Positions 49,917 through 61,770 of a stretch of DNA of 64,000 bases are shown in pieces. Origin of the DNA: CAYNST01 sp964399955 (GTDB lineage Bacteria > Pseudomonadota > Gammaproteobacteria > Pseudomonadales > Cellvibrionaceae); assembly GCA_964399955.1 (NCBI GenBank), contig CAYNST010000002.1, positions 1 through 64,000 of the forward strand. Reading direction: 5' to 3'. A model generated the notes under the pieces. The model did not search any database and was not told the origin of the DNA. It worked only from the letters and a program-made list of their open reading frames with translations. How positions within the stretch are numbered: position 1 is the stretch's first letter; each line of letters opens with the position of its first letter. The translations under genes and the position numbers were made by a program.

Positions 49917-50468
49917 TTATTCCTTCTCAGATAATTTCAGGGTCCGCGGGCGTTGCAGCCAGCCGCCCAAACCGTCGGACACTATTTCTACAAGGTCCAC
50001 CTGGATAGGCGAGATGGCCACAATTTGGCCGTGATCCCTGCCCAGAAAGTTGCCAACCCTGACCCGGTTGATACCGCCATTGGCGTCGCGAATCAGAGCC
50101 CAGAACACACCGCCCAGCTCCACGGTGCCCACCATGCGCAGCGCATCTATGCGAAAAGACTCAAGGTATTCCTTCTCGCGCCGGGTGTCCGGCCTGACGT
50201 TGGGGTCGCTGCCCTGCACCACTTCCCGCACAACCACCGGCGGGTCAAAAGGGCTGCGGCGGGCGGTAACGTTGTAAACGTAGGCATCATAAGTGCGCAA
50301 AGGCGGCAGGGGCTCAACCGCGCCACTGGGCCTGTTCTTAACCGATACCACATAATCTTTCAGATCTTCGTGGTCGGAATTGGAAGAACAGCCTGCAACC
50401 GCCATCATTGCGCCCAAACCCAACAGCATTGGCAAACGGGCTACTTGTTGAAATAATATTCCACGCAT
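49917..50468 (-). CDS. pilP: Type IV pilus alignment lipoprotein PilP
   Basis: A 183-residue inner-membrane lipoprotein linking the PilMNO platform to PilQ. The lipobox VAGC ends at Cys27. A disordered N-terminal part follows, with the beta domain after about residue 70 (RSPFDPPVV, then GTVELGGVFWALIRDANGGINRVRVG). It lies five bases from pilQ and six from pilO within the operon. Confidence 0.95.
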   Translation of the reverse strand: MRGILFQQVARLPMLLGLGAMMAVAGCSSNSDHEDLKDYVVSVKNRPSGAVEPLPPLRTYDAYVYNVTARRSPFDPPVVVREVVQGSDPNVRPDTRREKEYLESFRIDALRMVGTVELGGVFWALIRDANGGINRVRVGNFLGRDHGQIVAISPIQVDLVEIVSDGLGGWLQRPRTLKLSEKE

Positions 50469-50474
50469 CGAGGC

Positions 50475-51086
50475 TTATTCCTGCTCTTTGTACCGGTAAG
50501 TTTTCGCCTGAATGGTCATGTTAAGGTTGTTCGAACCTCTTTCCTTGACGATGTTGAAATCGTGCAAGGTGACGATCCGCGGCATACCGGCTACACCGCT
50601 AACGAAAGCCCCAAACTCGTGATAACCCCCTGTCACCCGAACTTCGATGGGCAGTTCAACATAAAACTCGGACGGGCGCTCGGGCTGCAAGGTAATGCTG
50701 TTGATGATCAAACGGCTGCTCACGCCCTTCTCGTCGATATCTTCCAGCAGCCCCGGTACTTCGGTGTCGCTGGGCAGTTGTTTCACCAGTGCGCCAAAGG
50801 ATTCCCGCATCTCGTCCATCTGCTGGCGGTAGCGTTCAAGGTTGGCGGCCTCAAAGGCTTTTTTCTCGAACTCGGTGCGCAGTGTCCGCTCGCGGTGCTC
50901 AGCTGTGGCCAGGGACTGATTTTTCTCTTTGACCACCAGGAAATAGGCGCCGGCAAAAATCACAGCGACCGCCACTACGAACAAGAATACCCGGGCGGGG
51001 GCCGGCCAAACGCCGACCTTGTCCCATTCGATATCCGACATATTGAGATTTTTGAGTTGCTCGACGTAAGTCGCAAAATCGGCCAT
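50475..51086 (-). CDS. pilO: Type IV pilus assembly protein PilO
   Basis: A 203-residue bitopic inner-membrane protein. A short cytoplasmic start (FATYVEQLKNLN) precedes a transmembrane segment at about 28-50, a coiled coil (about 55-100) and a ferredoxin-like periplasmic domain (LPSDTEVPGLLEDI). It pairs with PilN. The gap to pilN is two bases. Confidence 0.95.
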   Translation of the reverse strand: MADFATYVEQLKNLNMSDIEWDKVGVWPAPARVFLFVVAVAVIFAGAYFLVVKEKNQSLATAEHRERTLRTEFEKKAFEAANLERYRQQMDEMRESFGALVKQLPSDTEVPGLLEDIDEKGVSSRLIINSITLQPERPSEFYVELPIEVRVTGGYHEFGAFVSGVAGMPRIVTLHDFNIVKERGSNNLNMTIQAKTYRYKEQE

Positions 51087-51088
51087 CG

Positions 51089-52868
<1,780 letters not shown>

Positions 52869-52875
52869 TTAGCAA

Positions 52876-55449
52876 ATGACCGGTAAAAAAAAATTAATTG
52901 TTGCTTTCACCTGGCTGTTGCTAAGTACTGGCGGCGTCTTACTGGCAATTCTCGCCGGCACCCACTTATACCTTAGCCCATCTCTGCCGTCTGTGGAGAC
53001 TTTGCGTGACATTCGCCTGCAAACCCCGCTTCGTATTTATTCTAATGACGGCAAACTTATCGGTGAGATTGGCGAGATGCGCCGCACTCCGGTCAAGTAC
53101 CAGGACATTCCTCAGGGCTACATTGACGCCCTTTTGTCTGCTGAAGACGCTCAATTCTACTCCCATAAAGGCGTTTCTATTAGAGGACTTATGAGAGCGT
53201 CCTCACAATTATTGGCCTCGGGAGACATCCAAGGCGGCGGTTCCACCATTACAATGCAGGTTGCGCGCAACTATTTTTTGTCTGCACGCAGGGAGTTCAA
53301 GCGCAAGTTCAACGAGATCTTACTCGCATTGCGCATTGAAAGGGAATTATCCAAAGAACAAATCCTTGAGCTCTACGTCAACATTATTTTCATGGGCAAC
53401 CGCGCCTACGGCATCCAGGCGGCAAGCCAGGTTTACTACGGCAAGCAGCTCCACGAGCTGGATCTGGCCCAACTGGCGATGCTGGCCGGTCTGCCCAAAG
53501 CGCCCTCCACCATGAACCCGCTGGCCAATCCCACGCGCGCCCTGCAGCGCCGCGACTGGATTCTGGGGCGTATGCTGGAATTGGGCAAGATTGACGAACC
53601 CACCTACCATCAGGCCAAAGCCGAGCCTGTCGCCGCGCGTTACCACGGCAGCAACATCGAGCTCAATGCCGCCTATGTGGCAGAAATGGCCCGCCAACAG
53701 GCCGTTGAACTGTTCGGCACCCGCGCCTACACCGACGGCTACCGCATTTACACCACCGTGGATAGCCAACTGCAGGCCCATGCTCAGAAGGCCGTCATAG
53801 ACGGTTTGCTGGAATACGACGTCCGTCACGGATACCGAGGGCCGGAAGCACAGCTGCCTGTGCCCGATGTGATTGCCGAGCTGCTGCAACCCACTGAAGA
53901 CGCCGAAGAAAGCCCGGAACTCAACCGCTTGGCCTCCCAGCGACCGGAATTTTCCGAATGGTTCGCAACTTTGCAGTCTGCGCTTGCAGAGCTGCCGGTC
54001 TATGCCCACCTGCAGCCGGCCGCCGTGGTAGCCGTCGGCAATCAGTCCTTCAAGGCGATCATGGCCGACGGCGAACTGGTGGACATCGGCTGGGAATTGG
54101 GGCTGTCCGACGCGCGCAAATACTTGAGCGTGAACAGCCTGGGGCCCAGACCCAAACAGGCAGACGATGTAGTGGCACTGGGTGATGTCATCCGTCTGCG
54201 ACGCCAGGACGACAAGCAATGGCGACTGGTGCAATTACCGGATGTGCAGGGTTCTCTGGTATCCCTGAACCCGGTCAACGGCGCCATAGTGGCGCTGGTC
54301 GGCGGCATGGACTTTCGCCAGAGCAATTTTAATCGGGTCATTCAGGCGCGCCGACAGCCGGGTTCCAGCTTCAAGCCGTTTATCTACACCGCCGCACTGG
54401 AACATGGCCACACCGCCGCCAGCGTCATCAACGACGCACCTATCGTGTTTGACACCGATCAGCTGCCCAGCGCCTGGCGGCCTGAAAATGAAAGCCGCCA
54501 GTTTTATGGGCCCACGCGCCTGCGCAAGGCCATGTACCTGTCACGCAACCTGGTGTCCATCCGCCTGCTGCAGGCCATTGGCATAGATACCGCCTTGGCC
54601 AGCCTTGATCGCTTTGGCTTCGACGCCAGCAAAATGCCCCGCGATCTGTCACTGGTACTGGGCAGTCATGCGCTGACGCCACTGGAGATGGCGGGCGGCT
54701 ACGCGGTATTTGCCAATGGCGGTTTTCGGGTGGAGCCCTATTTCATTGACCGCATTCTGGATTTTGACGGCAAACCGGTGTACGAAACCCTGCCGCCCAC
54801 CGCCTGCCACCGCTGCGGCGACGAGGGCCGCAACCTGGACCCGGTCGGCGGCGACAATTCCCCCTTTCGTTTCCGCGGCGACCCGTTTGAGCTCAGCCGC
54901 GCCATCAAGGCCAAAACCGGCACCCTGGAGCCGGAGGACTTCCCCCGTGCCCGTCAGGTCGTGAGCGATCAGGTGGCATACCTCATGGACTCCATGCTCA
55001 AGGATGTCGTCACCCGTGGCACGGCCACCCGCGCCAAGGTGTTGGAACGCGGCGACCTGGCGGGCAAAACCGGTACCACCAACAACGCGACGGATGCCTG
55101 GTTTGCAGGCTATGGCGGCGGCCTGGTCACCACCACCTGGCTTGGATTCGACCAGGTCGCCACCCTCGGCCGGCGCGAATTTGGCGGCACTGCGGCCTTG
55201 CCCATCTGGATTTCATTCATGGGCAAAGCCCTGGAAGGTCGCCCGGAAAGCCACCTGCCGCGTCCGCCCGGACTGGTGACCGTGCGCATCAACCCAGACA
55301 CCGGCGCGCGCGCCCAGGTGGGTGAGCCCAATGCAATCTTTGAAATTTTTCAGGAGAACAATGTGCCCCAGCTGGACGGCAATGGCCAACAGGAGCCCAA
55401 CGGCTGGGATGCAGACAGCGGGCCCATAGGCACAGACGATATTTTCTAA
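52876..55449 (+). CDS. ponA: Penicillin-binding protein 1A (bifunctional)
   Basis: An 857-residue inner-membrane peptidoglycan synthase (mrcA in E. coli). After a transmembrane anchor (about 8-33) the glycosyltransferase family 51 domain carries catalytic Glu90 in ALLSAEDAQFYSH and the GGSTITMQVARN motif. An OB insert (about 315-430) precedes the transpeptidase domain with SxxK in PGSSFKPF, SxN in SRNLVS and KTGTT. It is divergent from the pil operon, a conserved arrangement. Confidence 0.97.
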   Translation: MTGKKKLIVAFTWLLLSTGGVLLAILAGTHLYLSPSLPSVETLRDIRLQTPLRIYSNDGKLIGEIGEMRRTPVKYQDIPQGYIDALLSAEDAQFYSHKGVSIRGLMRASSQLLASGDIQGGGSTITMQVARNYFLSARREFKRKFNEILLALRIERELSKEQILELYVNIIFMGNRAYGIQAASQVYYGKQLHELDLAQLAMLAGLPKAPSTMNPLANPTRALQRRDWILGRMLELGKIDEPTYHQAKAEPVAARYHGSNIELNAAYVAEMARQQAVELFGTRAYTDGYRIYTTVDSQLQAHAQKAVIDGLLEYDVRHGYRGPEAQLPVPDVIAELLQPTEDAEESPELNRLASQRPEFSEWFATLQSALAELPVYAHLQPAAVVAVGNQSFKAIMADGELVDIGWELGLSDARKYLSVNSLGPRPKQADDVVALGDVIRLRRQDDKQWRLVQLPDVQGSLVSLNPVNGAIVALVGGMDFRQSNFNRVIQARRQPGSSFKPFIYTAALEHGHTAASVINDAPIVFDTDQLPSAWRPENESRQFYGPTRLRKAMYLSRNLVSIRLLQAIGIDTALASLDRFGFDASKMPRDLSLVLGSHALTPLEMAGGYAVFANGGFRVEPYFIDRILDFDGKPVYETLPPTACHRCGDEGRNLDPVGGDNSPFRFRGDPFELSRAIKAKTGTLEPEDFPRARQVVSDQVAYLMDSMLKDVVTRGTATRAKVLERGDLAGKTGTTNNATDAWFAGYGGGLVTTTWLGFDQVATLGRREFGGTAALPIWISFMGKALEGRPESHLPRPPGLVTVRINPDTGARAQVGEPNAIFEIFQENNVPQLDGNGQQEPNGWDADSGPIGTDDIF

Positions 55450-55456
55450 ATTAGAC

Positions 55457-55473
55457 GGCCCTGCTCAAGGGCC
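55457..55473. terminator. Hairpin between convergent ponA and rpmE
   Basis: GGCCCT and AGGGCC form a six-base-pair stem around a five-base loop, eight bases after the ponA stop. There is no T-run, so termination is uncertain; a second short stem follows. Confidence 0.3.
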
Positions 55474-55598
55474 AGGCTGCGCAATCCAGCCCTCGGCGCC
55501 CGGGCTGTAGAGTGGAACTAACGCATGGGAAGCGTAACTTGAGGATCTGACAGAAGGGAAGATGCGCGCCGACACAGGGGCCGGCGCTCAGGTAAAGC

Positions 55599-55838
55599 TT
55601 ATTTCTCGGCAGGAGTATTCTCGGCAGGAGCAGTACGACGGCCCGCAAAACGCTTATTGAAGCGGTCTATACGGCCACCGGTGTCCACTTGCTTCTGCTT
55701 GCCCGTGTAAAAAGGGTGGCATTCAGAGCACACATCGATAAGAATGTCTTTTACCATAGTGGAACGGGTCTCGATGACGTTACCACAACTGCAGGTCGCC
55801 TTCATCTTGCCGTACTTGGGTTGTATGTTCGCTTGCAT
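55599..55838 (-). CDS. rpmE: 50S ribosomal protein L31 (zinc type)
   Basis: A 79-residue ribosomal protein with the zinc-binding cysteines (CSCGNV, then [12 protein letters not shown]). This is the primary L31 form, and the intact cysteines mean it depends on zinc. The last ~12 residues ([11 protein letters not shown]) are an extension compared with E. coli. It is divergent from priA, as in E. coli. Confidence 0.97.
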   Translation of the reverse strand: MQANIQPKYGKMKATCSCGNVIETRSTMVKDILIDVCSECHPFYTGKQKQVDTGGRIDRFNKRFAGRRTAPAENTPAEK

Positions 55839-55997
55839 GGAACGAGCCTCGTTAAGCGTGTGCCGCCACCCGGTCTATTGCCGAGCACCGCACACTGGTT
55901 ACAGTTAGTGGCTAAAAATGATGGCGCATACTACCAGAACCCCGCTGTTTCGCAAGCCTCTCAAGTACACTTTATAGCCACCAACCCGTTTCTATTG

Positions 55998-58217
55998 ATG
56001 CCTCTAATCCTGGTTCTTGCTCTCCCCACCCCCCTTCGTCGTCTGTTTGACTACCTGCCGCCGTCTGCGCTGCCTGCAGAAGACGCCGCACAACTGCAGC
56101 CGGGTACCCGGGTACTGGCACCGTTTGGACAACAGAAACTGGTAGGCGTTGTAGTGGCGCTGCGTCACAGCTCGGATGTGCCGCTCGCCAAGCTCAAGCC
56201 CATCAGCAAAATTTTGGACGACGCCGCGCTGATTTCCAGCGAGATCCTGCGTCTGTGTCATTGGTGTGCCGAGTATTATCAGCACCCACTGGGAGAGGTG
56301 CTTCACGCAGCACTGCCCGTACAACTGCGCAAGCCCGAACCGCTTGCAAGCCAGACCGTCCGCTCCTGGCGGCACACGGCCAAAGGCCTGGGCCTGCCGC
56401 AGGACGCACTCAAGCGCAGCCCAAAGCAACAGGCACTGCACCAGCAGCTGCTGAAGCAGTCGGCGCTTACCGACGAGCAACTGAAAACCCTGGGGCTGAA
56501 CCTATCGGTAGCACGCGTCATGGCGGCAAAGGGTTTGCTGCAGAGCATAGAAAGTGCAACCCCGGAGCCCGAATGCCCGCCACCCCACACGCCCGCCGAG
56601 CTGCCGGATTATCAACTCAACCACGAGCAATTGGCGGCCCTGAAGCAACTGCGCTACGATCGCTTTGCCTGCTACTTGCTGGAGGGCACGACCGGCAGCG
56701 GCAAAACAGAAATCTACCTGCGGGCGATTGACCAGGTTTTGCAGGCGGGCCGACAGGCGCTGGTGCTGGTGCCGGAGATTGGCCTGGCGCCGCAAACCCT
56801 GGCACGCTTTCAGCGGCGGTTCGCGGTGGAGGTGGTTGCTCTGCACTCCAATGTGGCTGAGCAACAGCGCAGCCGCAACTGGCAGCGCGCCCGCAGCGGT
56901 CAGGCGCGCATTGTCATCGGCACGCGGCTATCGGTGTTCACACCCCTGCCCCGGCTGGGCATCATCATCATTGACGAAGAGCACGATCTTTCCTTCAAGC
57001 AGCAGGAAGGCTTGCGCTACTCCGCTCGCGATCTGGCCGTCATGCGGGCTTTTCAGGCGCAGATACCCCTGCTGCTGGGCAGCGCCACGCCGTCGCTGGA
57101 GTCCCTGCACAATGCCCTCAGTGGACGCTACCAACACTTGCAATTGCGCCAGCGCGCCGGCGGGGCCCGGGCGCCGCAAATGCAGGTGGTGGATATGCGC
57201 AGACAACCCGCGCAACAGGCGCTGACCGACGAAGTGGTGCAACAACTGAAAAACACGCAGGCTCGCGGGGAGCAGGCGCTGGTGTTCATCAACCGTCGCG
57301 GTTTTGCCCCGGCGCTGCTGTGCACCTCCTGTGGCTGGACGGCGGGCTGCACTGCCTGTGACGCTCGGCTGACACTGCATTCACAGCCGCGTCACCTGCG
57401 CTGCCACCACTGTGACAGCCAAAAGCCGGTGCCCCCTGCCTGCCCCAACTGCCAGGCGGCGCCCTTGTGCCCGGTGGGCCAGGGCACAGAGCGCAGTGAG
57501 GAGCTACTGCAGCGGCTGCTTCCGCAGGCAGAAATACTGCGGGTGGACCAGGATTCCATGCAGAGCAAGTTCGCCATGGGCAAACTCAGCGAAAAACTCA
57601 ACCGCGGTGACCCTTGCATTCTGGTGGGCACGCAGATGCTGGCTAAGGGTCACCACTTCCCCAATTTGACGCTGGTGGTACTGCTGGATGTTGATCAGGG
57701 GCTGTTCAGTGGCGATTTTCGCGGCATTGAACGCATGGGGCAACTGATTGTGCAGGTATCCGGGCGAGCCGGTCGAGAGGGCAAGACCGGGCTGGTCTTG
57801 TTGCAAACTCACCAACCCGACCATCCCCTGCTGCACATGCTGCTGGACCAGGGTTATCATCCGTTTGCCCGGCGCCTGCTGGCCGAGCGCGAAGCCGCCG
57901 GCATGCCTCCGGTCACGTTCATGGCCGTGATGCGAGCAGAATCCAAACGCCCCGAAAACGCCATAGCCTTTTTGAAGCTGGCGCTGGCCGAGGCGCGCAA
58001 ATTGCAGCCCCCCTCGCCCCGGCACCGGTACCTGGGGCCGGTGCCGGCACTGATGGAACGACGACAGGACCGCTTCCGCTATCAGCTACAATTCAACTTC
58101 AATCAAAGGGCAGAGCTACAACAAGTGCTGAAACCCTTGCTAGAATTGCTGGAAAAGCATGCCTTGGGACGCCGCACCCGCTGGTCGATTGATGTTGATC
58201 CGCAAGATATGGCGTAG
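55998..58217 (+). CDS. priA: Primosomal protein N' (replication restart helicase PriA)
   Basis: A 739-residue superfamily 2 helicase that reloads the replisome at stalled forks. The N-terminal DNA-binding domain starts LALPTPLRRLFDYLPP. Helicase motifs are present: Walker A GTTGSGKTEIYL, DEEH box IIIDEEHD, GSATPSLES and the C-terminal motifs GTQMLAKGHHFPNLTLV and QVSGRAGR. A zinc-binding cysteine cluster lies between (CTSCGW...CTACDA...CHHCDS...CPNC). The ATG at 55998 gives the normal length. Confidence 0.97.
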   Translation: MPLILVLALPTPLRRLFDYLPPSALPAEDAAQLQPGTRVLAPFGQQKLVGVVVALRHSSDVPLAKLKPISKILDDAALISSEILRLCHWCAEYYQHPLGEVLHAALPVQLRKPEPLASQTVRSWRHTAKGLGLPQDALKRSPKQQALHQQLLKQSALTDEQLKTLGLNLSVARVMAAKGLLQSIESATPEPECPPPHTPAELPDYQLNHEQLAALKQLRYDRFACYLLEGTTGSGKTEIYLRAIDQVLQAGRQALVLVPEIGLAPQTLARFQRRFAVEVVALHSNVAEQQRSRNWQRARSGQARIVIGTRLSVFTPLPRLGIIIIDEEHDLSFKQQEGLRYSARDLAVMRAFQAQIPLLLGSATPSLESLHNALSGRYQHLQLRQRAGGARAPQMQVVDMRRQPAQQALTDEVVQQLKNTQARGEQALVFINRRGFAPALLCTSCGWTAGCTACDARLTLHSQPRHLRCHHCDSQKPVPPACPNCQAAPLCPVGQGTERSEELLQRLLPQAEILRVDQDSMQSKFAMGKLSEKLNRGDPCILVGTQMLAKGHHFPNLTLVVLLDVDQGLFSGDFRGIERMGQLIVQVSGRAGREGKTGLVLLQTHQPDHPLLHMLLDQGYHPFARRLLAEREAAGMPPVTFMAVMRAESKRPENAIAFLKLALAEARKLQPPSPRHRYLGPVPALMERRQDRFRYQLQFNFNQRAELQQVLKPLLELLEKHALGRRTRWSIDVDPQDMA

Positions 58218-58275
58218 CCCGGCACTATCAGGTGGGCCAGCAACCCTACCAACCGATCAAGGCCACAATAACAAA

Positions 58276-58794
58276 ATGACGAGTAAAGCCAAAAAAAAAC
58301 CGGAAAGCCGTGTGCCAGGTTGGGTCTGGCTATTCACCGGCATCCTGCTGGGCGCCCTGATTGTCTTTCTGATGCGCTTGTCGGAGCTACAGCTAGCCCC
58401 CACCACCACCTCCGGCAGCCCTGCGCCCAAGGTGACTAAAGACGGCAAGGAGCCGCGATTTGAATTTTACGACCTGCTGCGCAACGCCGAAGTCGCCGTT
58501 CCCGCACCCAGGGAGCCCGCCGATAAGCCGCCGGCCAAAGCCGACCCAAACATGGAGTACCTGCTGCAGGTCGCCTCCTTCAGGAGCCTGGCCGATGCGC
58601 AGCAGGTGCGCGCTGAATTGACGCTGTTGAACCTCAAGGCTCGGGTTGAAGAGGCCAATGTAGGTAAGGGCGAAACCTGGCACCGAGTGGTGGTTGGCCC
58701 CTACTCCTCCCGCTCGGACATGTCCAAAGCCCGCACCACTCTCATGTCCAACCGCTATCAACCGTTACTGTTGACCCGCAAAGCGGCCGGCTGA
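58276..58794 (+). CDS. SPOR-domain membrane protein, FtsN-like
   Basis: A 172-residue bitopic protein. A basic cytoplasmic start (MTSKAKKKPESRVPGW) precedes one transmembrane segment at about 15-36, a short linker and a C-terminal SPOR domain (YLLQVASFRSLADAQQVRAEL...WHRVVVGPYSSRSDMSKAR) for septal peptidoglycan. Position between priA and hslV is that of ftsN in gammaproteobacteria, so FtsN is likely. The linker is short compared with E. coli FtsN, and I do not see its essential periplasmic helix with certainty. Confidence 0.85.
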   Translation: MTSKAKKKPESRVPGWVWLFTGILLGALIVFLMRLSELQLAPTTTSGSPAPKVTKDGKEPRFEFYDLLRNAEVAVPAPREPADKPPAKADPNMEYLLQVASFRSLADAQQVRAELTLLNLKARVEEANVGKGETWHRVVVGPYSSRSDMSKARTTLMSNRYQPLLLTRKAAG

Positions 58795-59142
58795 GTCAGC
58801 GCACGGCGCCCCTGGTTGCCTGAAACCCCGGGCCGCCGGTTCGCTGAATCATCACCGCCCGCCTTGCCCGGCCCAAACCCGGGTGCGCTCCTGACCGTGT
58901 CCCAATGGGCTGCCTGCTTGCCCGGCTCACGCTTGCGGCTTGCGTTCGGCGCCGCCCGTACAAGGAGGGCCAGCGGATTGCCTTGAAAATCCCCGCCCCG
59001 CCCCCACCATCGGTACATCAACCTTGTCCAGGCGGTCGACCGCTCGGGAATTGCGTGCGCCTATCCTTCGCCCTTTCCCGCACGTGCGCCGCTGAGGCAA
59101 ACCTATCGTGAACACGATTCATTGACTGTGTAGGAATTGCTT
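58795..59142. other. Gap between the FtsN-like gene and hslV
   Basis: About 350 bases with no family-like protein. It holds the sigma-32-like element and GC-rich repeats but no strong terminator that I can see. Confidence 0.45.
58982..59010 (+). promoter_or_regulatory. Heat-shock (sigma-32-like) promoter of hslVU
   Basis: CTTGAAA (58982-58988) matches the sigma-32 -35 consensus exactly. After a 14-base spacer comes CCCACCAT, close to the -10 CCCCATNT. hslVU is a heat-shock operon in E. coli, which fits. The leader to the hslV GTG is about 125 bases. Confidence 0.55.
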
Positions 59143-59682
59143 GTGGAACAGTATCGGGGAACTACCATTCTGTCTGTGCGACGGAACGGCAAAGTGGTGA
59201 TTGGCGGCGACGGCCAGGTCTCACTGGGCAACACCATCATGAAAGGCAATGCCCGCAAGGTGCGCCGCCTCTACCGCGACCAGGTCATAGCCGGCTTTGC
59301 CGGCGGCACCGCCGACGCCTTTACCTTGTTTGAACGCTTTGAGGCCAAGCTGGAGAGCCACAGCGGCCAGTTGGTGCGTGCAGCGGTGGAGCTTGCCAAA
59401 GATTGGCGCACCGACCGTGCCCTGCGCCGGTTGGAAGCCCTGCTGGCGGTGGCCAACCACGAAGCATCCTTGATCATCACCGGCAACGGCGACGTGATTC
59501 AACCGGAGCAGGACCTGATTGCCATCGGTTCGGGCGGCGCTTTTGCTCAGTCGGCCGCCCTCGCCCTCTATGAAAACACCGAGCTGGACGCGCGCACCAT
59601 AGTCGAAAAAAGCCTGAGCATTGCCGGCGACATTTGCGTGTACACCAATCACAATTTCACCATTGAAGAACTCGAGTACTAA
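59143..59682 (+). CDS. hslV: ATP-dependent protease subunit HslV (ClpQ)
   Basis: A 179-residue proteasome-type peptidase that forms a two-ring core with HslU. The mature N-terminal nucleophile is expected to be Thr in GTTILSVRR, after removal of a short propeptide of about six residues, longer than the single Met of E. coli. [11 protein letters not shown] and [15 protein letters not shown] are conserved. The start is GTG at 59143 with AGGA seven bases upstream; a TTG six bases earlier is less likely. It is followed by hslU at six bases. Confidence 0.96.
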   Translation: MEQYRGTTILSVRRNGKVVIGGDGQVSLGNTIMKGNARKVRRLYRDQVIAGFAGGTADAFTLFERFEAKLESHSGQLVRAAVELAKDWRTDRALRRLEALLAVANHEASLIITGNGDVIQPEQDLIAIGSGGAFAQSAALALYENTELDARTIVEKSLSIAGDICVYTNHNFTIEELEY

Positions 59683-59687
59683 GTCTC

Positions 59688-61007
59688 ATGCCTCAAATGA
59701 CCCCCCGAGAAATTGTCCGCGAACTGGACAAGTATATTGTTGGCCAGCAGGCGGCCAAACGCGCCGTGGCCGTAGCCTTGCGCAACCGCTGGCGCAGAAT
59801 GCAACTGGACCCGGACCTGCGCAACGAAGTCACGCCCAAAAACATCCTTATGATTGGGCCCACCGGTGTGGGCAAAACCGAGATTGCCCGGCGCCTGGCG
59901 CGCCTGGCCAATGCGCCTTTCATCAAGGTAGAAGCCACCAAGTTCACTGAAGTGGGCTACGTGGGGCGGGATGTTGAATCCATCATCCGCGACCTGGTCG
60001 ACAGCGCCATCAAACTCTACCGCGAGCAGGAGACCGCCAAGGTGCGCGACCGCGCCTTGGAATCCGCCGAGGAACGCATCCTGGACGCGCTGCTGCCGCC
60101 CGCCCGCTCCGGCGAAACGCCGAGCGAATCCGAGTCCTCCACCCGGCAGATTTTCCGCAAAAAACTGCGCGAGGGCCAATTGGATGACAAGGAAATTGAA
60201 GTGGACGTGTCTGCCACCCCGGCCGGCGTAGAGATCATGGCGCCGCCGGGCATGGAAGAAATGACCAGCCAGCTGCAAAACATGTTTTCCTCCATGAACA
60301 GCGGGCGCACCAAAAAACGCAAAATGACGGTAAAACAGGCATTCAAGCGGCTGACCGACGAAGAAGCCGCCAAACTGGTGAATGAAGAGGAAGTCAAAAC
60401 CCGCGCCATTGAGGCGGCCGAACAAAACGGCATAGTGTTCATTGACGAGATTGACAAGGTCGCCAAACGCGAAGGTACCACCGGTGCCGATGTGTCCCGC
60501 GAGGGCGTCCAGCGCGACCTGCTGCCGCTGATTGAAGGCTCCACCGTCACCACCAAACACGGCATGATCAAAACCGATCACATTCTGTTCATCGCCTCCG
60601 GTGCCTTTCACGTGTCCAAACCTTCCGATCTGATCCCGGAGCTGCAGGGCCGTCTGCCCATTCGAGTAGAGCTGGAGCCACTGACACCGGATGACTTCGA
60701 GCGCATACTCACCGAGCCCAACGCCTCTCTCACCCAGCAACACCGGGAGCTGCTGGCAACGGAAAACGTGGAAATCACCTTCACCGCCGACGGCATTCGC
60801 CGTATTGCCGAGGTTGCCTTCAACGTCAACGAGCGCGCAGAGAACATCGGCGCCCGCCGGTTGCACACCGTCATGGAAAAGCTGCTGGAGAAAATCTCTT
60901 TTGCTGCGGGGGACGAGGCACTGAACACCACCATTGATGCGGGATATGTTGACGACCAGTTGAAAGACCTGTCGCAAAACGAAGACTTAAGCCGTTTTAT
61001 ACTCTGA
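59688..61007 (+). CDS. hslU: ATP-dependent protease ATPase subunit HslU
   Basis: A 439-residue AAA+ unfoldase. Walker A is [15 protein letters not shown], the pore GYVGRD motif is in [11 protein letters not shown], an intermediate I domain follows, then Walker [10 protein letters not shown] and the sensor and C-terminal segments ending LSRFIL for docking into HslV. Length is normal. It forms hslVU with the gene six bases upstream. Confidence 0.98.
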   Translation: MPQMTPREIVRELDKYIVGQQAAKRAVAVALRNRWRRMQLDPDLRNEVTPKNILMIGPTGVGKTEIARRLARLANAPFIKVEATKFTEVGYVGRDVESIIRDLVDSAIKLYREQETAKVRDRALESAEERILDALLPPARSGETPSESESSTRQIFRKKLREGQLDDKEIEVDVSATPAGVEIMAPPGMEEMTSQLQNMFSSMNSGRTKKRKMTVKQAFKRLTDEEAAKLVNEEEVKTRAIEAAEQNGIVFIDEIDKVAKREGTTGADVSREGVQRDLLPLIEGSTVTTKHGMIKTDHILFIASGAFHVSKPSDLIPELQGRLPIRVELEPLTPDDFERILTEPNASLTQQHRELLATENVEITFTADGIRRIAEVAFNVNERAENIGARRLHTVMEKLLEKISFAAGDEALNTTIDAGYVDDQLKDLSQNEDLSRFIL

Positions 61008-61019
61008 CCGGACTGCCCC

Positions 61020-61400
61020 ATGCCGCTGCCCAGCATTGTCAAACTGCACAAGCGCTCCAAGGTTCTGGAGCTTCAGTATGGCGCCGAGCGCTTCGAACTG
61101 CCGGCGGAATACCTGCGGGTGTTTTCGCCCTCTGCCGAGGTGCGTGGTCACGGTGGCGTGGGCGGCAGCCTGCCGCACGGCAAGCTCAACGTCGGCATAG
61201 ACGCTGTAACCGCACAGGGTAACTACGCCGTCAAACTGACCTTTGACGATGGCCACGACAGCGGCATCTACACCTGGGATTACCTTTACGAGCTGGGGCG
61301 CGATCAGGCCATAAACTGGCAAACCTACCTCACACAGCTGAATGATGCCGGCCTTACGCGAGACCCGCATGAAAGCACCGTCAAGTTTTTTGGCGGCTGA
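61020..61400 (+). CDS. DUF971 domain-containing protein
   Basis: A 126-residue protein of the DUF971 family (the N-terminal domain of gamma-butyrobetaine hydroxylase-like proteins). It carries LPAEYLRVFSPSAEVRGH, the DDGHDSGIYTWDYLY motif and the small beta fold of the family. It follows hslU by 12 bases, a conserved position in gammaproteobacteria. Some members have been linked to iron-sulfur assembly; its function here is unproven. Catalytic residues of the hydroxylase are absent because this is only the N-terminal domain. Confidence 0.88.
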   Translation: MPLPSIVKLHKRSKVLELQYGAERFELPAEYLRVFSPSAEVRGHGGVGGSLPHGKLNVGIDAVTAQGNYAVKLTFDDGHDSGIYTWDYLYELGRDQAINWQTYLTQLNDAGLTRDPHESTVKFFGG

Positions 61401-61520
61401 ACCGCCGCCGCCATCTCTCAAGCACTGGCGGGCGCTGCTCGGCGCCGCCCAATGCACACGCGTAAAGCACGCCCCTCCTGTACCCGTTTAAGGTAGACTG
61501 CGAGTTCTCTTCAGCTTATC

Positions 61521-61668
61521 CCGTGACTGTTCAGATTGCGTCCAAATTTGTGCAGAGCAAGGCGAAAAATGTGAGTTTACATGTGTAAATACTCCTCACT
61601 CCCTGTGCTCCGCCCGCTTTTTAGGGCCGCCTTGTCCTGCTCCTGACAGGATGCTGACCATTTTTTAA
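61521..61668 (+). repeat. Dispersed intergenic repeat, copy 2
   Basis: This segment aligns with 23379-23537. Shared stretches include CCGTGAC, TGCGTCCAAATTT (TGCGTCCACATTT in the other copy), GCAAGGCG, a GTGAGTTTA-like block and GCTCCTGACAGG. Within it GTTTACA and TGTAAA-like halves form a small inverted repeat. It lies between the DUF971 gene and ubiE. Confidence 0.7.
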
Positions 61669-61770
61669 CGCAGCCATGTGCAGATCCGGGCGTGAGCTGA
61701 ATAGTTACAACTGCGTAAAAGGCTACAATCGCCACCTTCGCCTGAAAGGCTGGCTTTGCACGGGGGCATC

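Noticed and set aside
58758..59021. 87-codon minus-strand frame between the FtsN-like gene and hslV
   Set aside because: Low-complexity Gly/Arg/Ala composition and it overlaps the sigma-32-like promoter; no family character.
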